A stretch of DNA of 64,000 bases from Blattabacterium cuenoti (lineage in GTDB: Bacteria > Bacteroidota > Bacteroidia > Flavobacteriales > Blattabacteriaceae), in contig NZ_CP059182.1 in assembly GCF_014251255.1 (NCBI RefSeq), forward strand, positions 434,001 to 498,000, written 5' to 3'. Position 1 is the first letter of the stretch. Each line of letters begins with the position of its first letter. A program made the translations under genes and the position numbers. Of the stretch, positions 17,710 to 28,038 are shown piece after piece. The notes beneath the pieces were generated by a model. That model made no database searches. It saw nothing but the letters and a program-made list of their open reading frames with translations, and was not told the DNA's origin.

Positions 17710-18761
17710 GATAAAATATTTTTTATTTTATTTTCTGTTTCTAAATATTCTTTATCTGCAATACTTTGTTTAGTGATTCCACTTCCGGCATATAATGATA
17801 TTTCTTTTTTATCTAAATTAATCTTTGCACATCTTAAATTAAGATACAATTCTATATTATTGTTATTATCAACTGTTCCAATATATCCTGTATAAAAACC
17901 TCTTTGATATTCTTCATTTTCTTTAATAAAATCTAAGGATTTTTTTTTAGGAAATCCACATATAGAAGGAGTTGGATGTATTTTTTTTAAAATTTCAAAA
18001 TAATTAGGTTTATTGAAAAATGAAAAATTGATAGGAGTTTGAAGATGAAATAAATGTCCCATATTAATAATTCTTGTTTTTCCTACATAAATATTTCCGG
18101 AATATATTCTTAATAAAGTTACAAGATACTCTGTTACTATTTTATGTTCTTCCAGTTCTTTTTTTGTCCATTTTTTATTATTCCCAAAAACTGTACCAGC
18201 TAGAGAAATAGTTTTAAATTCTTTATCATAAGATTTGATGAGTAATTCTGGAGATGCTCCTATCCAAAATCCATAATAAGAATCATACCAAAGACTAATA
18301 AAAGCATTAGGATAATAAAAAATCAATTTTTGAAAAGTTCTTTTAAAAGAAAAACGACAAAATGAAAATTTTATGAATCTAGAAACAACTACTTTTTTTA
18401 AAAATCCATTTTTTATAGAACTAATAGCTTTTTTAATTAAATTTTTATATTTATGTGAATAAGTTAAAACATAAGAATTATTTTCATAATCATTATTTTT
18501 TTCATGACTATCACTAGTCTCAATCTGAAGATTCTTTATATTTATAAAATATATTTTTTTTGGATGTATTTCTATAGTATTCTTATGATCAAAACTTCTA
18601 ATTAAAAAGAATTTTTCTTTTTTATTATTTTTTTTATTTTGAGAATAGAAAAAAATTCTATTTTCGTATGGTTTTTTGAAAAGAACAAAACTTTTTCTAT
18701 CTGAATAATTTTTAATTATTTTTCTATATAAACTTAAAAAAGTTATTTGTTTTTGTTTCAA
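17688..18761 (-). CDS. menF: isochorismate synthase (menaquinone-type)
   Basis: 357 residues of the chorismate-binding family. Motifs: SLAGTVFGNNKKWTKKELEEH with the conserved AGT and EH, then GHLFHLQTPI, HPTPSICGFPK, and GYIGTVDNN...LNLRCAKI near the end. Converts chorismate to isochorismate at the head of menaquinone synthesis (or of a siderophore route, less likely here). The N-terminal ~100 residues are poorly conserved, as usual. Its ATG overlaps the thioesterase stop by 4 bp. aroC, which makes chorismate, is 6 kb away. Confidence 0.88.
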   Translation of the reverse strand: MKQKQITFLSLYRKIIKNYSDRKSFVLFKKPYENRIFFYSQNKKNNKKEKFFLIRSFDHKNTIEIHPKKIYFINIKNLQIETSDSHEKNNDYENNSYVLTYSHKYKNLIKKAISSIKNGFLKKVVVSRFIKFSFCRFSFKRTFQKLIFYYPNAFISLWYDSYYGFWIGASPELLIKSYDKEFKTISLAGTVFGNNKKWTKKELEEHKIVTEYLVTLLRIYSGNIYVGKTRIINMGHLFHLQTPINFSFFNKPNYFEILKKIHPTPSICGFPKKKSLDFIKENEEYQRGFYTGYIGTVDNNNNIELYLNLRCAKINLDKKEISLYAGSGITKQSIADKEYLETENKIKNILSQLIFFL

Positions 18762-19183
18762 AAATATATGTTTTTTTTAGGTATTATTATATTCGTCATT
18801 TTACAGAAACTCACAAGATTTTTTTTGTCATTTAAAATTCTAATTTGAATCAAATGAAGAGTTTTTCCTTTATGAATTATTTTTGCATTCGCAAAAATAA
18901 TTCCTTCTTTAACAAATCGTACATGATTCGCAGAAATTTCAACGTTGAAAACATTAAAAAAATTTTTGTTAACATTTAAAGTAGATAATAAACTTCCAAC
19001 ACTCTCAGCCAATGCAACTGTGGCTCCTCCATGAAGAAATCCTAAAGGTTGAAATACCTTTTTATTAACAGGCATTTTTGCAACTAAAAAATTTGTTCCC
19101 ACATAAATATACTTTATTTGAAGGGTATTCATCAATGTGTTTTTTCTCAATCTATTTAATTCTTTCAACATTTTTCTTTTCAT
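18758..19183 (-). CDS. hotdog-fold thioesterase, probable DHNA-CoA hydrolase
   Basis: 141 residues. PaaI/YdiI-type hotdog domain with the catalytic segment LGFLHGGATVALAESVGSLLS near residues 46-66. Translationally coupled to menF (ATGA overlap). This context suggests it hydrolyses 1,4-dihydroxy-2-naphthoyl-CoA in menaquinone synthesis, although the family also includes phenylacetyl-CoA and other acyl-CoA hydrolases. Start could be ATG 19183 or 19171. Confidence 0.82.
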   Translation of the reverse strand: MKRKMLKELNRLRKNTLMNTLQIKYIYVGTNFLVAKMPVNKKVFQPLGFLHGGATVALAESVGSLLSTLNVNKNFFNVFNVEISANHVRFVKEGIIFANAKIIHKGKTLHLIQIRILNDKKNLVSFCKMTNIIIPKKNIYF

Positions 19184-19214
19184 TCAAATAAGAAATAAAA
19201 ATTTGTAAAAATAA

Positions 19215-19248
19215 TTTAAAATTTATGCTTTTTTACATAAATTTTAAA
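19215..19248. repeat. 13-bp perfect inverted repeat between the thioesterase and idi
   Basis: Arms TTTAAAATTTATG (19215-19227) and CATAAATTTTAAA (19236-19248), 8-nt loop. Located in the 163-bp divergent interval upstream of both genes, 32 bp from the thioesterase start. There is no following U tract. Candidate operator or cruciform, or a 5'-leader stem. Confidence 0.5.
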
Positions 19249-19346
19249 GAAAAAGAACTAATAAAATTGATTCAATTTCATTTATTTTGTTTATCTTAAT
19301 TATTTGACTAAATACATTATCCACACATGCCATAAATCCATAAATC

Positions 19347-19874
19347 ATGATAAAAAAAAAAGAAAATCGCATTCCTTTGATAGGAAAAAAAAATCAAATT
19401 ATTGGATTTGAGAATAAAGAAAAAATTCATATTGAAGGATTGTTACATAGTGCGGTTTCTGTTTTTGTTTTCAATACAAAAAATAACATGTTAATGTTGC
19501 AAAAAAGATCATCAAAAAAATATCATTCTTCTCTTCTTTGGACCAATACATCTTGTAGTCATCCTAGAAAAAATGAATCTGTTTTAACAGCTGCTCATCG
19601 TTGTTTAATAGAAGAGATGGGATTTGATTGTTTTTTAGAACAAAAATTCTATTTTACTTATCATGAATTATTAAATAATGGACTAATAGAGAACGAATTA
19701 GATCATGTTTTTGTAGGATATTATTCTCTTCCTCCCATAATCAATTCCAAAGAAGTAGATAATTGGAAATGGATAACGTTAAAAGAACTCATCAAAGATA
19801 TTAATATTTCTCCAGATTCTTATACTATCTGGTTAAAAATAATTATAAAAGATCATCTAAACAAAATAAATTAA
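19347..19874 (+). CDS. idi: isopentenyl-diphosphate delta-isomerase, type 1
   Basis: 175 residues, Nudix fold. Active-site Cys in TNTSCSHPRKNES near residue 68 and catalytic Glu in ENELDHVFVG near 116; Nudix-like AAHRCLIEEMGFDC between. Interconverts IPP and DMAPP for prenyl chains (menaquinone side chain, undecaprenol) and for the i6A tRNA modification made by MiaA. First gene of a plus-strand run to miaA with short gaps. Confidence 0.94.
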   Translation: MIKKKENRIPLIGKKNQIIGFENKEKIHIEGLLHSAVSVFVFNTKNNMLMLQKRSSKKYHSSLLWTNTSCSHPRKNESVLTAAHRCLIEEMGFDCFLEQKFYFTYHELLNNGLIENELDHVFVGYYSLPPIINSKEVDNWKWITLKELIKDINISPDSYTIWLKIIIKDHLNKIN

Positions 19875-19893
19875 TTATTTTTTCCAAATCCCA

Positions 19894-20307
19894 ATGAAAA
19901 TGAAAGCAACCATCAGCAGAAAAGGATATTTTAGTGCAGCACACAAACTTTACAATCCTCACTGGAATTATCAGGAAAATATTGAAAAATTTGGAAAATG
20001 TGCTTATCTAAACTATCATGGACATAATTATAAATATATTGTTAGTTTAACAGGAGAAATTGATCCAGAAACAGGATTTGTTTTCAGTTTACAAAAATTA
20101 AAAAATCTTCTTTGCGAAGAAATAGAAGATCTTTTAGATCACAAAAATATCAATTTAGATATTAAAGAATTTTCCCATAAAAATCCTACAGCGGAAAATA
20201 TTTCTATTTTTATATGGAAAAAAATTCATAAAAAAATATCTTCTTCCTTAAATTTAAAAATAACTCTATACGAAACTGACAATAATTTCGTTCAATATGA
20301 AGGATAA
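19894..20307 (+). CDS. queD: 6-pyruvoyl-tetrahydropterin synthase/QueD-family protein
   Basis: 137 residues. Zinc ligands in SAAHKL near residue 16 and NYHGHNY near 50, catalytic-Cys region FGKCAYLNYHGH, DHKNLN-like DHKNINLD, and the closing ETDNNFVQYEG with the substrate-binding Glu. QueD makes 6-carboxytetrahydropterin for queuosine; other members act in pterin or folate metabolism. No other queuosine gene is in the window, so the exact reaction is open. It overlaps gcvT by 11 bp. Confidence 0.85.
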   Translation: MKMKATISRKGYFSAAHKLYNPHWNYQENIEKFGKCAYLNYHGHNYKYIVSLTGEIDPETGFVFSLQKLKNLLCEEIEDLLDHKNINLDIKEFSHKNPTAENISIFIWKKIHKKISSSLNLKITLYETDNNFVQYEG

Positions 20308-21400
20308 TTTTAATTTAAAAAAAACAATTTTGTATGAATGTCATATTAAGTTAAAAGCTAAAATGACTCCTTATTCTGGATTCTTAATGCCTCTTCAATA
20401 TACCTCTTCTTTAAAAGAACATATGTCCGTAAGAAATTCTGTGGGAATTTTTGATGTAAGTCATATGGGAAAATTTCTTTTAAAAGGAAAAGAATCTCAA
20501 AAATTACTTCAATATTTAACAACAAATGACATAAGTAAAATCACATATGGACAAGCTCAATACTCTTGTTTCGTTAATCATTTAGGAGGAATTATAGATG
20601 ATTTAATTATTTATAAAATTTCAGAAGTAGAATTTTTACTTATAGTTAACGCATCTAATATTGAAAAAAATAAAAAATGGATTTATAAAAATATAAAAAA
20701 TAAAGAGAATTTAAAATTTTTGGATCTCTCTCAAAGAGATTCTATATTATCCATACAAGGACCAAATTCTTTGAAATCTATTCAAAAATTCACGAATATT
20801 TCATTAGATAAAATTCCTTTCTATCATTTTGTAATAGGAAAATTTGCAGGAGTAGATGAAGTTTTGATATCTAGGACAGGATATACAGGATCAAAAGGAT
20901 TTGAGCTTTACATTCACAATAAATATGCAGAAAATATTTGGAATGAAATTTTAAAAATCAAAACGAATTCTTTCAAAGTGATTCCTTGTGGAATCGCTAG
21001 TAGAGATTCATTGAGATTAGAAATGGGATATCGGTTGTACGGACAAGATATTTCTGAAAGTATTACCCCTATAGAAGCTGGATTATCTTGGATTACAAAA
21101 TTAGAAAAAAAATTTATCGCAAGAGAAATATTGAAAGAACAAAAAAAAGAAGGAAAATATAAAAAATTTCTATCTTTCGTAATAGAAGAAAAAGGAAAAA
21201 TTCCTAGAAAAGGATTTTTACTGAAAGATAAAAATAATTTTGTTGTTGGAAATGTAACTTCTGGATCTTTTTCTCCAATTTTAAAAAAAGGAATCGGATT
21301 AGGATATCTAAATGATTCAGAAAAAAATTCTTATTTTGTTTCAATAAGAGGAAAAAATATACCCATTAGAATAGTAAAATTACCTTTTGTAAAAATTTAA
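20297..21400 (+). CDS. gcvT: glycine-cleavage system T protein (aminomethyltransferase)
   Basis: 367 residues, full length. Transfers the methylene group from the H-protein aminomethyl-lipoate to tetrahydrofolate, releasing ammonia. Typical blocks: PYSGFLMPLQY, GIFDVSHMGKF near residue 50, GGIIDDLIIYK near 96, ISRTGYTGSKGFELY near 190, and GYRLYGQDISESITPIEAGL near 250. Starts inside the end of the queD-like gene, so translation is coupled. Glycine cleavage gives one-carbon units for purine and thymidylate synthesis; folC (27935) acts on the folate carrier. Confidence 0.96.
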   Translation: MKDNFNLKKTILYECHIKLKAKMTPYSGFLMPLQYTSSLKEHMSVRNSVGIFDVSHMGKFLLKGKESQKLLQYLTTNDISKITYGQAQYSCFVNHLGGIIDDLIIYKISEVEFLLIVNASNIEKNKKWIYKNIKNKENLKFLDLSQRDSILSIQGPNSLKSIQKFTNISLDKIPFYHFVIGKFAGVDEVLISRTGYTGSKGFELYIHNKYAENIWNEILKIKTNSFKVIPCGIASRDSLRLEMGYRLYGQDISESITPIEAGLSWITKLEKKFIAREILKEQKKEGKYKKFLSFVIEEKGKIPRKGFLLKDKNNFVVGNVTSGSFSPILKKGIGLGYLNDSEKNSYFVSIRGKNIPIRIVKLPFVKI

Positions 21401-21510
21401 TATCAAATTAAAAAAAAAACGAAACCTTTTTCTCTTCAACAAAGAAACTCCTATCATTCTTCTTATTCTTAAGATGTTTCTCTTCTCTTTCTCTTCTATT
21501 AGAAAAGTCA

Positions 21511-22866
21511 ATGTCTGAAACATATTTACAACATTTTAAAAAAAATTTTTTATTAGCCATTCCTGTTTTTTTCACTCAACTAGGAGTAATTTTTGTTGGA
21601 TTTTCTGATAACATGATGGTTGGTTTTTTAGGAAAAAAGGCTTTAGCTTCAGTTTCATTATCCAATGCTGTTTTTTTTATTACAATCATATTCGGATTAG
21701 GAATAGCAACAGCAATTTCTTCTATAATAGCATCATTGGATGCTAAACATGAATATAAAAAAGGAGCTATTATTTTATATCATGGGATAATTATTAATTT
21801 TTTATTATCAATTTTTATGTACATATCCATACGGATTTTTTTATTATATATTCTTCCACATTTAGGACAACCTAAAGAAATATTAAATGACACTACATCT
21901 TTTTTAAAAATAACAGCTATTTCTTTTATTCCATGGATGGTTTTTGAAGTATTTAGAAAATTTTCAGAAGGATTATCTTTAGTTTTTCCTGGTCTTGTTA
22001 TTACTTGGATATCGGTATTTATTAATATAATATTGAATTATTTTTTTATAAATGGATTTTATGGATTTCCTAAATTAGGTGTTATAGGAGTTGCTTATGC
22101 AACTTTAATTTCCCGTATAACTATGTTAATAGGAATTAACTTGTTATTATTTAAACATAAAAAAGTTCGTGATTATTATAGTCATATAAAAATATTTTTT
22201 TTTGAAAAAAAATATTTTAGAAAAATTCTAAAAATAGGTATTCCTTCAGGATTACATATGTTATTTGAAATGAGTGCTTTTTCTATTTCTTCTTTCATCT
22301 CAGGAAAATGTGGAATCAAAGAACTTTCGGCTCATCAAATAGTTATTAATTTAATTTCATCTACATTCCTATTATGTACAAGTTTTTCTGTTGCAGCTAC
22401 AATTAGAGTAGGAAATCAGCATGCATTAAAAAATTATTACGAATTAAGAAAAATAGGATGGTCTGTAATTTTTATGGGAATGATATTTATGTTTATATGT
22501 AGTTCTTTATTCCTATTTTTTAGGGATTATATCCCCTATATGTATATCAAAAATGATCGTGAGGTTATTCACATAGCAAAAAAAATAATTCTAATAGCTA
22601 GTATTTTTCAATTTCCAGATGGAATACAAGGAATAATTATTGGGGCTTTAAGAGGAATGCAAGATGTAAAAATCCCTATGTGGATAAGTTTTTTTTCTTA
22701 TTGGATCATAGCATTACCTATAGCATGTTTTCTTTCTTTATATTTGAATATGGGAACTCAAGGAGTTTGGATTGGGTTGGGAATTGGTTTAACTATATCC
22801 GCTGTACTAATGGTTTTCAGATATCATAATATAACTAAAAAACTTATAAACAAAAAAAATAAGTGA
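21511..22866 (+). CDS. MATE-family multidrug/cation exporter
   Basis: 451 residues with twelve predicted membrane helices in two homologous halves. N-terminal FTQLGVIFVGFSDNMMVGFLGKKALASVSLSNAVF and second-half GIPSGLHMLFEMSAFSISSFISG are MATE-type, closest to the NorM/DinF-like group. Such transporters expel cationic compounds with Na+ or H+. The substrate is unknown. The 110-bp interval before it is pyrimidine-rich with no recognisable promoter. It precedes the helicase gene by 13 bp. Confidence 0.9.
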   Translation: MSETYLQHFKKNFLLAIPVFFTQLGVIFVGFSDNMMVGFLGKKALASVSLSNAVFFITIIFGLGIATAISSIIASLDAKHEYKKGAIILYHGIIINFLLSIFMYISIRIFLLYILPHLGQPKEILNDTTSFLKITAISFIPWMVFEVFRKFSEGLSLVFPGLVITWISVFINIILNYFFINGFYGFPKLGVIGVAYATLISRITMLIGINLLLFKHKKVRDYYSHIKIFFFEKKYFRKILKIGIPSGLHMLFEMSAFSISSFISGKCGIKELSAHQIVINLISSTFLLCTSFSVAATIRVGNQHALKNYYELRKIGWSVIFMGMIFMFICSSLFLFFRDYIPYMYIKNDREVIHIAKKIILIASIFQFPDGIQGIIIGALRGMQDVKIPMWISFFSYWIIALPIACFLSLYLNMGTQGVWIGLGIGLTISAVLMVFRYHNITKKLINKKNK

Positions 22867-22879
22867 TCCATTTTTTTTT

Positions 22880-24523
22880 ATGAAAACATTTAAAGAAAAT
22901 AATTATTTGAATAATAAAATTATTCAAGCTTTAGAAGATATTGGGTTAAAAAGACCAACTCCCATACAAAAAAAAATTATTCCATATTTGTTAAAAAAAA
23001 ACGAATTAGAAAAAAAAGATTTAATTGCTTTATCTCAAACAGGAACAGGAAAAACAGCAGCGTTTGGATTACCAATTATTCAAAAAATAAATTTAAATTT
23101 TAGGGATCCTCAAGTTTTAATTTTATGTCCTACAAGAGAACTTTGCATACAAATTACACGTGATCTTTGTCGTTTTTCAAAATATATATCCTTGATAAAA
23201 ATCATTCCATTATATGGAGGAGTAAATATAGAAAATCAAATTAAATCTCTTCAAAAGAAAACTCATATTATTGTTGGAACTCCAGGGAGAATTATTGATT
23301 TAATTAAAAGAAAAAAACTTCATCTATCTGATATTAAATATTTGATTCTTGATGAAGCAGATGAAATGCTAAACATGGGATTTAAAGAAGAATTAGATTT
23401 TATTATAGAAAAATTACCAAAAAAAAGACAAAGTCTTCTATTTTCTGCGACAATGTCAAAATACATGAGTAAAATTGCGTATACTTATTTAATAGATCCT
23501 ATAGAAATTATTGCAGGAAAAAAAAATGTGGGTTCTGATGATGTTCATCATATTTATTATATAGTAAATAATAAAAAAAATAAATATTCTGTTTTAAAAA
23601 GAATTCTAGATATAAATCCAGATATTTATGGAATTATATTTTGCAAAACAAAAAAAGAAACAAAAAAAATAGCAAATTTTTTAATTCAAGATGGATATAA
23701 TGCAGATGCTATTAATGGAGATTTATCACAATCTCAAAGAGAATTTGTTATGAATCGATTTAGAAAAAAATGTTTACAATTTCTTGTAGCAACAGATGTT
23801 GCTTCTCGTGGAATAGATATCAATGATATAACTCATGTTATTCATTATAACATACCAAATGAAAGTGAAATTTATGTTCATAGAAGCGGTCGGACAGGAA
23901 GAGCTGGAAATACAGGAATTTCTGTTTGCATTATTCATTCAAAAGAAACTCATTATATGAAAGAATTTGAAAGAAAAATAGGAAAAAATTTTGAAAGAAT
24001 TATGGTTCCTACTGGAAAAGAAATATGTGAAAAACAACTCCTACATTTTGTAGAAAAAATTAAAAAAGTATCCGTGGAAAAGACATCTATTATGGATAAA
24101 TTTCTTCCAACAATACAAAAAAAATTAGAATCTATTAACAAAGAAGAATTGATAAAACGATTTTCATGGATAGAAATGAATCGTTTTTTTTATAGAAAAA
24201 ATTCTCATCAAGATCTTAACGAAGATCACTTTCTTTATAAAGAAAGAAAAAAAAAATTAAGATCAAGAAAAAAAAAAAAAGAATTTTTTTCTAAACTATT
24301 CCTAAATATAGGATATAAAGATAATTTAACAAAATTAGGATTGATCCATTTAATTAATAAAGCTACTAATAATTCACGTATTAATATTGGACACATAGAA
24401 ATTTTATCTAATTTTTCATTATTTGAAGTTGAAAAACGTTATCAAAATAAAATATTAACAGGAATGAATAGAATCAATAATCATTCTTATGGAAGACCCC
24501 TTTCCATAGAAATAAAAAATTAA
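22880..24523 (+). CDS. deaD: DEAD-box RNA helicase (DeaD/CsdA-like)
   Basis: 547 residues. Motifs in order: Q motif [16 protein letters not shown] near 55, Ia [42 protein letters not shown]. After the helicase core (about 370) there is a basic linker rich in Lys/Arg with a 12-A run (24267-24278). A C-terminal DbpA-like RNA-binding domain ends RPLSIEIKN. Unwinds structured RNA in ribosome assembly or mRNA decay. RNase Y at 62984 may act in the same decay path (inference). Confidence 0.92.
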   Translation: MKTFKENNYLNNKIIQALEDIGLKRPTPIQKKIIPYLLKKNELEKKDLIALSQTGTGKTAAFGLPIIQKINLNFRDPQVLILCPTRELCIQITRDLCRFSKYISLIKIIPLYGGVNIENQIKSLQKKTHIIVGTPGRIIDLIKRKKLHLSDIKYLILDEADEMLNMGFKEELDFIIEKLPKKRQSLLFSATMSKYMSKIAYTYLIDPIEIIAGKKNVGSDDVHHIYYIVNNKKNKYSVLKRILDINPDIYGIIFCKTKKETKKIANFLIQDGYNADAINGDLSQSQREFVMNRFRKKCLQFLVATDVASRGIDINDITHVIHYNIPNESEIYVHRSGRTGRAGNTGISVCIIHSKETHYMKEFERKIGKNFERIMVPTGKEICEKQLLHFVEKIKKVSVEKTSIMDKFLPTIQKKLESINKEELIKRFSWIEMNRFFYRKNSHQDLNEDHFLYKERKKKLRSRKKKKEFFSKLFLNIGYKDNLTKLGLIHLINKATNNSRINIGHIEILSNFSLFEVEKRYQNKILTGMNRINNHSYGRPLSIEIKN

Positions 24524-24545
24524 ATTTTTATATTTTTTGTATATT

Positions 24546-25637
24546 ATGGCTGGAAATATTTTTGGAAATCTATTTAGATTAACTACTTTTGGAGAAAGTC
24601 ATGGAAACGCTTTGGGAGGAATCATAGACGGATGTCCAGCAGGAATAAAATTGAATTTTGAAAAAATTCAATACGAATTAAATCGTAGAAGACCAGGGCA
24701 ATCATCAATTGTTACTCAAAGAAATGAACCTGATCAAGTGAATTTTCTTTCTGGAATTATGGAGGACATTACAACAGGAACTCCTATTGGTTTTATTGTG
24801 TATAATAAAGATTATAAATCCAAAGATTATAATCATATTAAAAATATATATAGACCTTCTCATTCAGATTTTACATATGAAAAAAAATATGGAATTAGAG
24901 ATTATAGAGGAGGTGGACGTTCATCAGCTCGTGAAACAATATGCAGAGTTGTTGCTGGAGCTATCGCTAAACAATTAATAAAAGACATTAAAATTATATC
25001 TTATGTTTCATCTGTAGGAAATATATCCGTGAATAAATCTTATAAAGATCTAAATTTATCTAAAAAAATGATAGAACACTCACCTATAAGATGTCCTGAT
25101 CCTGATATTTCAAAAAAAATGATATCCATGATTCATGAAATAAAGAAAAAAGGAGATACGATAGGAGGGACTATCACTTGTGTGATAAAAAATGTTCCAG
25201 TCGGATTTGGAGAACCTGTTTTTCAGAAATTACATGCGGAGTTAGCAAGAGCTATGCTTTCCATCAATGCAGTAAAAGGATTTGAATATGGAAGTGGATT
25301 CCGTGGAACAAAACTAACGGGATCACAACATAATGATTTATTTGATACTCCTAATGGAATAACTAAAACTAATTTATCTGGAGGAATTCAAGGAGGAATA
25401 TCAAATGGAATGGATATTTATTTTAAAATAGCATTTAAACCTGTGGCGACCATAATGAGAAAACAAAAAACTATAGATAAATATGGTAATTTTGTTTTTA
25501 TGGAAGGAAAAGGCAGACATGATCCTTGCGTTCTTCCTCGTGCTATTCCTATTGTAGAATCTATGACCGCTTTGGTTTTAGCAGATTATTGGATGTATAA
25601 AAAATTATCTAAATATTCTTCAATTATTGAAAAATAA
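24546..25637 (+). CDS. aroC: chorismate synthase
   Basis: 363 residues from ATG 24546 ([20 protein letters not shown]). An in-frame TTG at 24537 would add three residues. FMN-dependent lyase that makes chorismate from EPSP. Signatures GESHGxALGxIIDGxPAG, the Arg-rich [16 protein letters not shown] and [22 protein letters not shown] are complete. Supplies aromatic amino acids and, through menF, menaquinone. miaA starts 11 bp before its stop. Confidence 0.98.
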   Translation: MAGNIFGNLFRLTTFGESHGNALGGIIDGCPAGIKLNFEKIQYELNRRRPGQSSIVTQRNEPDQVNFLSGIMEDITTGTPIGFIVYNKDYKSKDYNHIKNIYRPSHSDFTYEKKYGIRDYRGGGRSSARETICRVVAGAIAKQLIKDIKIISYVSSVGNISVNKSYKDLNLSKKMIEHSPIRCPDPDISKKMISMIHEIKKKGDTIGGTITCVIKNVPVGFGEPVFQKLHAELARAMLSINAVKGFEYGSGFRGTKLTGSQHNDLFDTPNGITKTNLSGGIQGGISNGMDIYFKIAFKPVATIMRKQKTIDKYGNFVFMEGKGRHDPCVLPRAIPIVESMTALVLADYWMYKKLSKYSSIIEK

Positions 25638-26550
25638 AAAATTTCTCATTTTTATTGTAGGTCCAACAAGTGTTGGAAAAACATCTATTTCTATTTTTTT
25701 AGCAAAAAAATTTAAAACGGAAATTTTATCTTATGATTCTAGACAATTTTACAAAGAATTAAAAATAGGATCTTCTATGCCCACTTCAGAAGAATTAAAT
25801 TCTGTTCCACATCATTTTATAGGACATTTAACAATTCATAAAAATTATAACGTAAAATCTTTTCAAAAAGAATCTTTTAAAAAAATTAAAGAATTATTCA
25901 GTAAAAATTCCATTTTAATCATGGTTGGAGGATCTGGATTATATGAAAAATCGATAACAGAAGGATTATCTGATATTCCAAATATTGATCTTAACATCAG
26001 AAAAGATTTAATTTTGAATTTTTCAAAAAAAGGAATCATTTTTTTACAAAAAGAATTTCTAAAATTTGAAAAAAAACCTTATCCGATAGATATTAATAAT
26101 CCTAAACGTTTGATTAGATACTTAGAAATCGTTAAATCCACAGGACATCCTCCTTATTTTTTTTTCAAAAAAAAGAAATCATGTCTTCTAAACAAAGATT
26201 TTACTATTTTGAAAATAGGATTAATTTTACCAAGAAATGAAATTTACTTTCGAATCAATAATAGAGTAGATCAAATGATAAAAAATGGATTGATAGATGA
26301 AGCTAAAAAATATTATCCTTACAAATATTTGAATGGTTTACAAACCATAGGTTATAAAGAAATTTTCGATTTTATCGAAAAAAAAAATTCTATTTCTGAA
26401 ACAATAGAAATGATAAAAAAAAATACTAGAAAATACGCAAAAAGACAATTAACATGGTATAAAAAAGACACATCTGTTATGTGGTTCGATCCGAAAGAAA
26501 AAAAAAAAATATTCAATTTTATTGAAAAAAAAATATTAAATAAAAAGTAG
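25627..26550 (+). CDS. miaA: tRNA dimethylallyltransferase
   Basis: 307 residues. Adds the dimethylallyl group to A37 of tRNAs reading UNN codons. P-loop [11 protein letters not shown] at the N-terminus, [17 protein letters not shown] near 38-54, [10 protein letters not shown] near 100, and the C-terminal [12 protein letters not shown] with [12 protein letters not shown]. No ATG is available before the P-loop; TTG at 25627, inside the end of aroC, is the only usual start. A run of 12 A (26508-26519) lies near the 3' end. It supplies i6A-tRNA to MiaB; idi provides the substrate DMAPP. Confidence 0.94.
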   Translation: MKNKKFLIFIVGPTSVGKTSISIFLAKKFKTEILSYDSRQFYKELKIGSSMPTSEELNSVPHHFIGHLTIHKNYNVKSFQKESFKKIKELFSKNSILIMVGGSGLYEKSITEGLSDIPNIDLNIRKDLILNFSKKGIIFLQKEFLKFEKKPYPIDINNPKRLIRYLEIVKSTGHPPYFFFKKKKSCLLNKDFTILKIGLILPRNEIYFRINNRVDQMIKNGLIDEAKKYYPYKYLNGLQTIGYKEIFDFIEKKNSISETIEMIKKNTRKYAKRQLTWYKKDTSVMWFDPKEKKKIFNFIEKKILNKK

Positions 26551-26557
26551 TAGTGAG

Positions 26558-26633
26558 TGGGCAATACTGGATTTGAACCAGTGACCCCCTGCTTGTAAAA
26601 CAGATGCTCTAAACCAAACTGAGCTAATTGCCC
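26558..26633 (-). tRNA. tRNA-Val (UAC)
   Basis: 76-nt cloverleaf: acceptor GGGCAAT/ATTGCCC, D-arm GCTC/GAGC, anticodon loop TTTACAA giving UAC, T-loop TTCAAAT. No encoded CCA. The anticodon stem includes two G-U pairs. TACATTTG upstream on the minus strand (26671-26678) fits the -10-like TAnnTTTG box, but no TTG sits at the right distance. Confidence 0.95.
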
Positions 26634-26687
26634 GTTTCTCATGATCATGAAAACATGAAAAGAAACAACTCAAATGTAAATAAAAAT

Positions 26688-27935
26688 TTACAATGTAAAT
26701 AATAATACTTCAGATACGGTAAAAGAACTTCCACTGACTAAGATAAAATCTGTTTTTTTAGCTTTGTTTTTAGCTGATAAAAAAGCTTCTTTTACAGAAA
26801 AAAAGAAAAAAATTTTTCTATGATTTTTAAAAATACTTTTAACTAAATTTTTTAAATCATAAATAGAAAACTTTCTTTCTATATTCGGTTGACAAAAATA
26901 ATAGAAAGCTTCAATGGGAAAGTATTTTAATAACTTTTTCACTTTTTTTTCTTTCAAAAAACCTAATACTAAATGTAAATCATCATATGACTCTTTTTTT
27001 AATTGATTTTTTATCATATAAATCCCTTCTTCATTATGAGCTATATCACAAACAATTTTTGGATGATGTTGCAAAATATGCCAACGTCCTTTAAAATTTG
27101 TATTTTTAATCACATTCTTTAATCCTTTTTTTATTGAGCTATCTGAAACTGTTATATTTTTTCTTTTATGTAAAATATTTATAGTTTTTAATACAATAAT
27201 TTTATTCATGATTTGATAATCAGCTTCAAAAGGAGTTTTATATTGAAAATAATCTTTCATATTTTTAGAAAAATATATAGGAGCATTTTTTTTTAAAGCT
27301 TCCTTAAAAAAAAGGAATCGTATATTTTTTGATATTTTACTTCCAATTATAACTGACACATTTTTTTTTATGATTCCTGCTTTTTCTAAAGCAATTTTCA
27401 ATTTATTCTCTCCAAGAGATTTTGTGTGATCTATACTAATATTTGTAATAACAGATATTTCTGGACATATAATATTAGTGGAATCTAAACGTCCCCCCAT
27501 TCCTACTTCAATAATAGCTATTGAAACTTTTTTTTCTTTAAAATATTGAAATGCCAATCCTGTATTCATTTCAAAAAATGACATTTGTTCTTTTTCTATA
27601 AATTTTCTATTTTCCTTTATGAAATCTATAATAAAATCTTTTTCTATTAAAAATCCATTGTAGGTAATTCTTTCTCTAAAATCTATTAAATGAGGAGATA
27701 TAAATAATCCAATATTATATTTTTCTTCTTGCAAGATAGAAGATAACATATGAACTGTCGATCCTTTTCCATTTGTCCCTCCTACATGAATACTTTTGAA
27801 AGAGTTTTGAGGATTTCCCAAATGAGAACAAAAAACTTGAATTCTTTTTAATCCAGGTTTATATGATTTTAATCCAACATTTTGGTAGATTGGAAGACGA
27901 TTAAAAATCCATTGTACTGTTTCAGAATAATTCAC
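26688..27935 (-). CDS. folC: bifunctional dihydrofolate/folylpolyglutamate synthase
   Basis: 415 residues. Mur-ligase fold. N-terminal substrate region (MNYSETVQWIFNRLPIYQ), P-loop VGGTNGKGSTVHML near residue 52, IIEVGMGGRLDSTN near 140, the ISIDHTKSLGENKLKIALEKAGIIK block near 165, and IVCDIAHNEEG near 290. Adds glutamate to folates, retaining them in the cell and completing dihydrofolate synthesis. It is transcribed away from glnS and ends 54 bp before tRNA-Val. Confidence 0.96.
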   Translation of the reverse strand: MNYSETVQWIFNRLPIYQNVGLKSYKPGLKRIQVFCSHLGNPQNSFKSIHVGGTNGKGSTVHMLSSILQEEKYNIGLFISPHLIDFRERITYNGFLIEKDFIIDFIKENRKFIEKEQMSFFEMNTGLAFQYFKEKKVSIAIIEVGMGGRLDSTNIICPEISVITNISIDHTKSLGENKLKIALEKAGIIKKNVSVIIGSKISKNIRFLFFKEALKKNAPIYFSKNMKDYFQYKTPFEADYQIMNKIIVLKTINILHKRKNITVSDSSIKKGLKNVIKNTNFKGRWHILQHHPKIVCDIAHNEEGIYMIKNQLKKESYDDLHLVLGFLKEKKVKKLLKYFPIEAFYYFCQPNIERKFSIYDLKNLVKSIFKNHRKIFFFFSVKEAFLSAKNKAKKTDFILVSGSSFTVSEVLLFTL

Positions 27936-28038
27936 AATTTATTTTTTATTTAGTTGAGTAATTTTTTTATTAATAAAACATGATAACATGATCCAAAAAA
28001 TAGATTAAAAAAAATTAATTAAATTTACAAACTAGTAA

